DNA from: DAHUYF01 sp052143095 | GTDB taxonomy: Bacteria > Pseudomonadota > Alphaproteobacteria > ATCC43930 > CGMCC-115725 | Assembly: GCA_052143095.1 (NCBI GenBank) | Contig: JBKQTR010000390.1 | Span: 1-18,820 of the forward strand | Length of the DNA: 18,820 bases | Direction of reading: 5' to 3' | Shown here: positions 14,266-18,820 of the stretch, piece after piece | How the letters are laid out: each line of letters starts with the position of its first letter | How positions within the stretch are numbered: the stretch's first letter is position 1 | Program-made: the position numbers and the translations under genes | Notes under the pieces: model-generated | The model's database searches: none | The model's input: the letters and a program-made list of their open reading frames with translations, nothing else | What the model was told of the DNA's origin: nothing

Positions 14266-14352
14266 TTAGCTCAGCCGCCGCATCCGGCAGCGCTCGTAGA
14301 CCTCTAAGAACCTCATCTTGCGGATCTCTCGTAAAAGCTCTGCCCGGCTCAT
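14266..14352 (-). pseudogene. Truncated transposase fragment (28 codons)
   Basis: This is the coding part of the IS remnant. Its initiation region and first 20 residues are kept, then RCRMRRLS replaces the expected helix-turn-helix and a stop follows. It is only about 6-7% of a full transposase and cannot be functional. Confidence 0.6.
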
Positions 14353-14425
14353 CCTCGCCCCCATTTTGGAGCGATTCTCAAACCGGATAGATCAGTTGCT
14401 ACAAAGACCGGACAGATGGCGTGTT
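14266..14425 (-). mobile_element. Remnant of an ISNCY-like insertion sequence (5' end only)
   Basis: An ATG at 14352 (reverse strand, GGGGGCGAGG just before it) opens a 28-codon frame, MSRAELLREIRKMRFLEVYE..., ending at TAA 14266. This strongly resembles the first 20 residues of ISNCY-type transposases, which begin with 'RAELLREIRKMRFEEVYE'-like sequence before a helix-turn-helix. Upstream, the CCGG-containing stretch with CTTTGTAGCAACTG and TTTGAGAATCGCTCC also looks like the terminal region of these elements. Everything after the first 20-odd codons is gone. Identification is from memory of the family; the outer boundary near 14425 is approximate. Confidence 0.6.
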
Positions 14426-14448
14426 ACCAACACCCGGGCGAGGCGGGC

Positions 14449-14476
14449 TTGCACCGTTGCGCGCTTCCTGTATAGT
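14449..14476 (+). promoter_or_regulatory. Sigma70-type promoter for rpsF-rpsR-rplI
   Basis: TTGCAC (14449-14454) and TATAGT (14471-14476) are separated by 16 bp; each matches the consensus at five of six positions. Transcription would start near 14483, giving a leader of about 96 nt. It is the best-looking -35/-10 pair in the window, as expected for ribosomal protein genes, and it begins about 25 bp from the IS remnant. Confidence 0.65.
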
Positions 14477-14507
14477 CCGCGGCCTCCTTGCCGGCCGGTG
14501 CCGGCTA

Positions 14508-14551
14508 GGCCCGGGCGGCTGACCGTCGGACGATCCGACCAGCGCCGGGCC
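14508..14551 (+). promoter_or_regulatory. Bulged stem-loop in the rpsF leader (possible S6:S18 autoregulatory site)
   Basis: GGCCCGG...CCGGGCC (14508-14514 with 14545-14551) encloses CG/CG, CTG/CAG (14519-14521 with 14540-14542) and GTCGGA/TCCGAC (14525-14530 with 14534-14539) with a 3-nt loop. Unpaired residues lie only on the 5' side and include ACCG, i.e. a CCG at 14523-14525 if the adjacent G is freed. The S6:S18 complex is known to repress rpsF operons by binding a leader stem with a bulged CCG. The helix ends 13 nt before the Shine-Dalgarno. The structure is visible; the regulatory role is inference. Confidence 0.45.
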
Positions 14552-14578
14552 GCGAACAGCCATAGGGAGCTCACCTTC

Positions 14579-15010
14579 ATGCCTTTCTATGAGAATGTTT
14601 TCATTGCACGCCAGGACATCTCGGCGACGCAGGTCGAGGCGCTGGCCGACGCGCTCACCACCGTGGTGACCGAGCAGGGCGGCCAGATCACCAAGCGCGA
14701 GTACTGGGGCCTGCGCAACCTCTCCTACCGCATCAAGAAGAACCGCAAGGGCCATTACGTGCTGTTCAATCTCGACGCGCCGCCCAAGGCCGTGAACGAG
14801 CTCGAGCGTACCATGCGCATCAACGAGGACGTGATCCGCTACCTCACGGTGCGGGTCGAGGCGCTTGAGGAAGGCCCGTCGGTGGTGATGCAGAACCGCG
14901 GGCGCGGCGAGGAGCGCGATCGTGACCGCGAGCGCGGCGGCCGGCGCGGCGGGTACGGCGATCGCGACCGCGACGAGGCGCCGCGCGTCACCGAAGGGGT
15001 CGAGGAATGA
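14579..15010 (+). CDS. rpsF: 30S ribosomal protein S6
   Basis: S6 binds S18 and the central domain of 16S rRNA. The ATG at 14579 follows GGGAG by 9 nt and gives 143 residues. The core (1-about 100) has FYENVFIARQDISATQVEAL, the KREYWGLRNLSYRIKKNRKGHYVLFNLDA segment, and MRINEDVIRYLTVRVE. An additional C-terminal tail of about 40 residues, rich in Arg, Asp, Glu and Gly (RGRGEERDRDRERGG, GYGDRDRDEAPRV), replaces the short acidic Glu-rich tail of E. coli S6, as in many alphaproteobacteria. A longer upstream in-frame reading crosses the promoter and is not real. The stop overlaps rpsR by ATGA. Confidence 0.97.
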   Translation: MPFYENVFIARQDISATQVEALADALTTVVTEQGGQITKREYWGLRNLSYRIKKNRKGHYVLFNLDAPPKAVNELERTMRINEDVIRYLTVRVEALEEGPSVVMQNRGRGEERDRDRERGGRRGGYGDRDRDEAPRVTEGVEE

Positions 15011-15270
15011 GCGACGGTCAGACTTCCGGCGGCGGCCGCCCGGCGGCGCGGCGCCCCTTCTTCCGCCGGCGCAAATCCTGCCCGTTCTCGGGGCCGCATG
15101 CGCCGAAGATCGACTACAAGGACGTGAAGCTGCTGCAGCGCTTCGTCTCCGAGCGCGGCAAGATCGTGCCCAGTCGCATCACCGCGGTCTCGACCAAGAG
15201 GCAGCGCGAGCTCGCCCAGGCGATCAAGCGGGCGCGCTTTCTCGGCCTCTTGCCCTATAGCGTGCAGTAG
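15007..15270 (+). CDS. rpsR: 30S ribosomal protein S18
   Basis: S18 is the S6 partner on the 30S platform. The 87 residues contain RRPFFRRRKSCPFSG at the N-terminus, IDYKDVKLLQRFVSERGKI in the middle and RITAVSTKRQRELAQAIKRARFLGLLPY at the end, all conserved. The Cys in KSCPFSG is the usual one. Its ATG overlaps the rpsF stop, and the rplI ribosome binding site overlaps its own stop codon. Confidence 0.98.
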   Translation: MSDGQTSGGGRPAARRPFFRRRKSCPFSGPHAPKIDYKDVKLLQRFVSERGKIVPSRITAVSTKRQRELAQAIKRARFLGLLPYSVQ

Positions 15271-15279
15271 GAGCCGCCC

Positions 15280-15867
15280 ATGGTCGAAGTCATCCTGCTC
15301 GAGCGCGTCGAGAAGCTGGGCCAGATGGGCCAGATCGTCAAAGTGCGCCCCGGCTTTGCGCGCAACTACCTGCTGCCGCAGAAAAAGGCGCTGCGCGCGA
15401 CCAAAGAGAACATGGCGTATTTCGAGAAGCAGCGCACCCAGCTCGAGGCGCAGAACCTTGCCCGCCGCAGCGAGGCGGAGCAGGTGGCGAAGAAGCTCGA
15501 GGGCGTCTCGGTCGTGATCATCCGCCAGGCCGGCGAGAGCGGCCAGCTCTACGGCTCCGTGACCGCCCGCGACATCGCTGAGGCCGTCACCGAGGCGGGC
15601 TTCACCATCGGCCGCGGCCAGGTCGTGCTGGACAAGGCGATCAAGACGCTCGGCCTCTACCCGCAGCGCGTCGTGCTCCATCCCGAGGTCGCGGTGACGG
15701 TGACCGTCAACGTGGCGCAATCGGCCGAGGAGGCGGAGATGCAGGCCAAGGGCGTCGACCCCGCCCGGCTGGCGCAAGCCCAGGCCGCGCGCGACGCCGC
15801 CGCCGCGGCCGAGGCGGTCGCCGCCTCGGCGCCGGAAGCCGGAGCGCCTGCCGCAGAAACGAAATAA
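15280..15867 (+). CDS. rplI: 50S ribosomal protein L9
   Basis: L9 binds 23S rRNA near the L1 stalk base and limits translational frameshifting. It starts with the signature MVEVILLERVEKLGQMGQIV and VRPGFARNYLLPQKKAL. The long connecting helix follows (about 42-75), then the C-terminal domain (SGQLYGSVTARDIAEAV, LYPQRVVLHPEVAVTVTVNV). At 195 residues it is about 45 longer than E. coli L9. The extra C-terminus is Ala/Glu-rich (LAQAQAARDAAAAAEAV), as in other alphaproteobacteria. AGGAG lies about 6 nt before the ATG. It is the last gene of the rpsF operon and an intrinsic terminator follows. Confidence 0.97.
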   Translation: MVEVILLERVEKLGQMGQIVKVRPGFARNYLLPQKKALRATKENMAYFEKQRTQLEAQNLARRSEAEQVAKKLEGVSVVIIRQAGESGQLYGSVTARDIAEAVTEAGFTIGRGQVVLDKAIKTLGLYPQRVVLHPEVAVTVTVNVAQSAEEAEMQAKGVDPARLAQAQAARDAAAAAEAVAASAPEAGAPAAETK

Positions 15868-15889
15868 GAGACCGCAGCCTCAGATCCCC

Positions 15890-15926
15890 GACCCTCCGCC
15901 GCAAGACGGAGGGTCGTTTCGTTTCT
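15890..15926 (+). terminator. Intrinsic terminator of the rpsF-rpsR-rplI operon
   Basis: A perfect 9-bp stem (GACCCTCCG / CGGAGGGTC) with an 8-nt loop is followed by GTTTCGTTTCT. It starts 22 nt after the rplI stop. Confidence 0.85.
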
Positions 15927-15956
15927 AGAGCGTGGCTCCGCTGCATAGTCGCATGC

Positions 15957-16071
15957 GCGTCCTTCGACAGGCGCGCTGCGCGCGCCCGCTCAGGATGAGG
16001 AAAGTTCTTGATGGCACAAAGAAAATCGCCTCATCCTGAGCGCGAGCGCGCAGCGAGCAGTCGAAGGACGC
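15957..16071. repeat. Long imperfect inverted repeat (REP/MITE-like element)
   Basis: Two arms of about 43-44 nt (15957-16000 and 16029-16071) face each other across a 28-nt centre. Outer ends are GCGTCCTTCGAC / GTCGAAGGACGC up to one inserted base, and inner ends are GCTCAGGATGAGG / CCTCATCCTGAGC. The central parts of the arms are GC-rich and match less well. The TCCTTCGA...CTCAGGATGAGG sequence is of a kind dispersed widely in alphaproteobacterial genomes. Weaker pairing seems to continue outward to about 15923 and 16104, reaching the osmC-like stop codon. It lies between two convergent genes, just after the rplI terminator. Confidence 0.75.
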
Positions 16072-16098
16072 ACTGAGTCCATCCAGCGGAACCTTCCG

Positions 16099-16572
16099 CT
16101 AGCTCCCCGCGAGCCGCGTCTTGATGCTGATCTCCGACGTCAGGGTGCGGTGGACCGGGCATTTATCGGCAATGCTGAGCAGCTGCGCGCGCTGTGCTGC
16201 GTCGAGCGGACCCTCGAGCTCGATCTCGCGCTCGATGCGGTCGATGAGCCCGGCCTTGGTCTCGCATTCCGCGCAATCCTCGGCATGGATCCGGCCGTGG
16301 CTCAGTCTGATGGTGATGCGCGAGAGCGGCCATTGCTTGCGCCGCGCGTAGAGCCTGAGCGTCATCGAGGTGCAGGCGCCGAGGCTCATCAGCAGCAACT
16401 CGTAGGGGTTCGGCCCGGCATCGCCGCCGCCCTGGCTGACAGGCTCATCGGCCAGCAGGCGATGGCGGCCGTCGAGCAGGTATTGCCGCAGCAGGCCCTC
16501 GCCGCTTTCCGTCACCACCACCGTGCCGGGAGCAACCGCCGGCTCACCCCTCGCCGCAGCGCCGTCGCCCAT
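16099..16572 (-). CDS. OsmC-family protein (predicted thiol peroxidase)
   Basis: The 157-residue protein has the OsmC/Ohr fold pattern with both redox cysteines: one in SLGACTSMTLRLYARRK (about residues 64-80), the other in ADKCPVHRTLTSEI (about 138-151). GGGDAGPNPYELLLMSLGAC is the usual lead into the first Cys. Members reduce organic hydroperoxides in the cytoplasm with thiol donors; the sequence is closer to the general OsmC/YhfA-like branch than to Ohr, by eye. Another four cysteines or so are present, including DCAEC at about 98-102, an unusual pair that could bind metal. AGGAGG lies about 8 nt before the ATG. It is divergent from the aldo/keto reductase gene. Confidence 0.9.
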   Translation of the reverse strand: MGDGAAARGEPAVAPGTVVVTESGEGLLRQYLLDGRHRLLADEPVSQGGGDAGPNPYELLLMSLGACTSMTLRLYARRKQWPLSRITIRLSHGRIHAEDCAECETKAGLIDRIEREIELEGPLDAAQRAQLLSIADKCPVHRTLTSEISIKTRLAGS

Positions 16573-16666
16573 CCTCGCCTCCTGTCGGTCTTGCCCGATC
16601 GGCCTATCTTGCCGCGGCCGGCGCGTTAGGCCAAATCAAGTCGGCGGGATCACGACGGAGGCTCTC

Positions 16667-17500
16667 ATGCGACGGCTGCGCCTGCCCGGCGGGGACGATG
16701 TCCCGGTGCTGGGTCTCGGCACCTGGGGGATGGGCGAGGCGCGCACGCGCGGCCCCGATATGGTGGCGGCGCTGACGCTCGGTCTCGATCTCGGCATGAC
16801 GCTTATCGACACCGCCGAGATGTACGGCGACGGCGGCGCCGAGGAGGTGGTGGGCAAGGCGATTGCCGGCCGGCGCGAGGCGGTCTTCCTCGTCAGCAAG
16901 GTCTATCCGCACAATGCCAGCCGCCAGGGCGCCGTCGCCGCCTGCGAGCGCAGCCTGAAGCGGCTCGCCACCGACCGGATCGATCTGTACCTGCTGCATT
17001 GGCGCGGCGAGGTGCCGCTGGCCGAGACGCTCGAGGCCTTCGACACACTGCGGCGCAGCGGCAAGATCCGGCACTACGGCGTGAGCAATTTCGACCTCGA
17101 CGACATGCAGGAGCTGTGGCGGCTCGCCGGCGGCGCCGACACCCAGACCAACCAGCTGCTCTACAATCTCGGCCGCCGCGGCATCGAATGGGACCTGTTG
17201 CCCTGGCTGCACCGCCATCGGGTGCCGGTCATGGCCTATTCGCCGATCGAGCAAGGCAGGCTGCTCGGCAAGCGCGCGCTCGCCGCCATCGCGAAGCGCC
17301 GCGGCGCGACCCCAGCACAGGTGGCGCTCGCCTGGCTGTTGCACCAGGACGGGGTCATCGCGATCCCCAAGGCCGCGCGCCTGGAGCATGTCCGGGAAAA
17401 CCGCGGCGCCCTCGACCTCGCGCTCTCGCCTGAGGATCTCGCCGAGCTCGACGCGGCTTTTCCGCCGCCCAAGCGCCGGGGGCCGCTGGCCATGCGGTAG
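16667..17500 (+). CDS. YeaE-like aldo/keto reductase
   Basis: This 277-residue NADPH-dependent TIM-barrel reductase closely follows E. coli YeaE, a methylglyoxal/aldehyde reductase. It has VLGLGTWGMGEA near the start, Asp and Tyr of the catalytic tetrad in LIDTAEMYGDGGAEEVVGKA (about 45-64), Lys in FLVSKVYPHNASRQG (near 76), and His in DLYLLHWRG (near 109). GVSNFDLDDMQELWRLAGG, PVMAYSPIEQGRL and IAIPKAARLEHVREN follow. The ATG at 16667 has CGGAGG 5 nt upstream; a longer in-frame reading overlaps osmC on the other strand and is rejected. The divergent pairing with an OsmC-type protein suggests a role in aldehyde/peroxide stress, but substrate and regulator are not shown. Confidence 0.92.
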   Translation: MRRLRLPGGDDVPVLGLGTWGMGEARTRGPDMVAALTLGLDLGMTLIDTAEMYGDGGAEEVVGKAIAGRREAVFLVSKVYPHNASRQGAVAACERSLKRLATDRIDLYLLHWRGEVPLAETLEAFDTLRRSGKIRHYGVSNFDLDDMQELWRLAGGADTQTNQLLYNLGRRGIEWDLLPWLHRHRVPVMAYSPIEQGRLLGKRALAAIAKRRGATPAQVALAWLLHQDGVIAIPKAARLEHVRENRGALDLALSPEDLAELDAAFPPPKRRGPLAMR

Positions 17501-17523
17501 GCGCGCAGCTCTCATCTCGGCTC

Positions 17524-17553
17524 TTGTCTTGAGGCGGTAATCTGCGGGATAGT
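17524..17553 (+). promoter_or_regulatory. Possible promoter for the CFA synthase gene
   Basis: TTGTCT (17524-17529) and GATAGT (17548-17553) are separated by 18 bp, each with four of six consensus matches. They lie in the 97-bp gap between the aldo/keto reductase and the synthase, about 45 nt before the ATG. Confidence 0.35.
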
Positions 17554-17597
17554 TGAGGAAATACAATGAGTCGCGACAGTTCGGAAGGAAGGTACCG

Positions 17598-18820
17598 ATG
17601 CTGTTGTCCCATCTGCTCCGTCATCTCGTGCGCCGCGGCACGTTGCGCATCATCGACGCCCACGGCACCATCCACAGTTTCGCCGGCGAGCCTGGCCCCG
17701 CCATCACGGTGCGGCTGCGTGACACCTCGCTCGGCCGCAAGCTGTTCCTCAACCCGCGCCTCCATCTCGGCCAAGCCTTCATGGACGGCACGCTGACGGT
17801 CGAGGATGCCGGCCTCTATGATTTCCTCGACTTCATCGCCGTCAACATGAACCTGGCGCCGCGCACGGCGCTGACCCCGCTCTATGACGGCTTCGGCCGC
17901 GCCTTCCGCGTCTTCCAGCAATACAACCCCCTGCACCGCGCGCGCGAGAACGTCGCGCATCACTACGATCTCTCCGACGTGCTCTACGATCTCTTCCTCG
18001 ACAGCGACCGGCAATACTCCTGCGCCTATTTCCTCGCGCCCGACCAGACGATCGAGGAGGCGCAAGCCAACAAGAAGCGCCATATCGCGGCAAAGCTGCT
18101 GCTCCAGCCCGGGCAGCGCGTGCTCGATATCGGCAGCGGCTGGGGCGGCCTCGCGCTCTATCTTGCGCGCGAATGCGGCGTCTCCGTCACCGGCCTTACG
18201 CTCTCGACCGAGCAGCTCAAAGTGGCGCAGCGTCGTGCCGCCGATGCCGGGCTCGCCGACCGCGTGCGCTTCGAGCTGCTCGACTACCGCGAGGCCACCG
18301 GGAGCTATGATCGCATCGTCTCGGTCGGCATGTTCGAGCATGTCGGCGTGGTGCACTACGCAGCGTTCTTCAACAAGGTGAAGCAGCTGCTGGCCGAGGA
18401 CGGCGTGGCGCTGCTCCATTCGATCGGCCGGCAGGACGGGCCGGGCAGCACCAACCCGTGGATCCGCAAATACATCTTCCCCGGTGGCTACTCGCCGGCG
18501 GTCTCCGAGGTGGTGCCGGTGGTGGAGCGCACCGGCCTCTGGATTACCGATATCGAGATCCTGCGGCTGCACTACGCCGAGACGCTGCGCGCCTGGCGCC
18601 AGCGCTTCAACGCCAACCGCGAGCGCGTCCGCGCGCTCTACGACGAGCGCTTCTGCCGCATGTGGGAGTTCTATCTCGCCGGCTCCGAGATCGCCTTCCG
18701 CCATCAGGGGCACATGAATTTCCAGATGCAGCTCGCCCGGCGCGTCGACACCGTGCCCTTGACGCGCGATTACGTCACCGACTGGGAGCGCAGCCACCGG
18801 GCGCCGGCGGCCGAGCGCGG
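17598..18820 (+). CDS. cfa: Cyclopropane-fatty-acyl-phospholipid synthase (3' end outside the window)
   Basis: The enzyme adds a methylene bridge from S-adenosylmethionine to unsaturated acyl chains of membrane phospholipids, usually on entry to stationary phase or under acid stress. The ATG at 17598 has GGAAGGAAGG about 6 nt upstream, and the frame stays open to the right edge (407 codons). An N-terminal lipid-binding region (about 1-110) contains LFLNPRLHLGQAFMDGTLTVED. The methyltransferase domain has NVAHHYDLSDVLYDLFLD, RQYSCAYF, SAM loop VLDIGSGWGGLALYLA (about 175-190), VSVGMFEHVG and FPGGYSPAVSEV. It is already longer than E. coli Cfa (382 residues), and the last visible residues (TRDYVTDWERSH) suggest the stop is close. 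Several synthase-like paralogues exist in alphaproteobacteria, so the symbol is tentative. Confidence 0.92.
   Translation, partial: MLLSHLLRHLVRRGTLRIIDAHGTIHSFAGEPGPAITVRLRDTSLGRKLFLNPRLHLGQAFMDGTLTVEDAGLYDFLDFIAVNMNLAPRTALTPLYDGFGRAFRVFQQYNPLHRARENVAHHYDLSDVLYDLFLDSDRQYSCAYFLAPDQTIEEAQANKKRHIAAKLLLQPGQRVLDIGSGWGGLALYLARECGVSVTGLTLSTEQLKVAQRRAADAGLADRVRFELLDYREATGSYDRIVSVGMFEHVGVVHYAAFFNKVKQLLAEDGVALLHSIGRQDGPGSTNPWIRKYIFPGGYSPAVSEVVPVVERTGLWITDIEILRLHYAETLRAWRQRFNANRERVRALYDERFCRMWEFYLAGSEIAFRHQGHMNFQMQLARRVDTVPLTRDYVTDWERSHRAPAAER

Noticed and set aside
17566..17796. A forward frame beginning MSRDSSEGRYRCC just before the CFA synthase
   Set aside because: It is in a different frame from the synthase, which has the strong ribosome site at 17598; the product is Ser/Arg-rich shadow sequence.

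Overview
The window looks like chromosome from a GC-rich alphaproteobacterium, most likely Rhodospirillales-like. This rests on gene order (fabD-fabG-acpP-fabF-mltG ... yicC-gmk facing surA-pdxA-rsmA), on alphaproteobacterial features such as long Ala-rich L9 and Arg/Asp-rich S6 tails, and on FNR/FixK-type sites. Assignments come from reading translated motifs; no database search was possible.

Layout. At 1-389 (-) is the start of a multi-pass membrane protein that runs off the left edge. Divergent from it is an envelope/housekeeping run on +: lptF (527-1642), surA (1751-3004), pdxA (3001-3999) and rsmA (4008-4859). The genes usually found between lptF and surA (lptG, lptD) are not here. rsmA converges on, and overlaps by 26 bp, the minus-strand pair yicC-gmk (6375-4834). 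A further minus-strand run covers fatty-acid synthesis and cell-wall genes: lipoprotein-fabD-fabG, acpP, fabF-mltG-cupin (14188 down to 9180). It supplies malonyl-ACP, the acyl carrier, the reductase and the condensing enzyme, then a peptidoglycan terminase. At the right come rpsF-rpsR-rplI (+), a terminator, a long inverted repeat, then osmC-like (-) divergent from a YeaE-like aldo/keto reductase (+) and a cyclopropane-fatty-acyl-phospholipid synthase (+) cut by the right edge.

The accessory part is 6480-9180, which separates yicC from mltG. It holds a 101-residue conserved-looking small protein (+) and a class I PHA synthase (-), transcribed convergently. Each has a FNR/FixK-like palindrome upstream (TTGAC-N4-ATCAT at 6518-6531; TTGAG-N4-ATCAA at 8989-9002, which reads TTGAT-N4-CTCAA on the gene's strand). 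I read this as a small low-oxygen-responsive carbon-storage island inserted in a housekeeping block. The PHA synthase 5' end is unclear: coding-like sequence and the likely promoter lie about 200 bp upstream of the only in-frame start, in a different frame.

Other non-coding structure includes a 5' remnant of an ISNCY-like transposase beside the rpsF promoter, a good sigma70-type rpsF promoter with a bulged stem-loop leader (possible S6:S18 autoregulatory site), a perfect TATAAT placed so close to lptF that its mRNA should be almost leaderless, and a structured acpP leader. I found no tRNA, rRNA, CRISPR array or intact mobile element.
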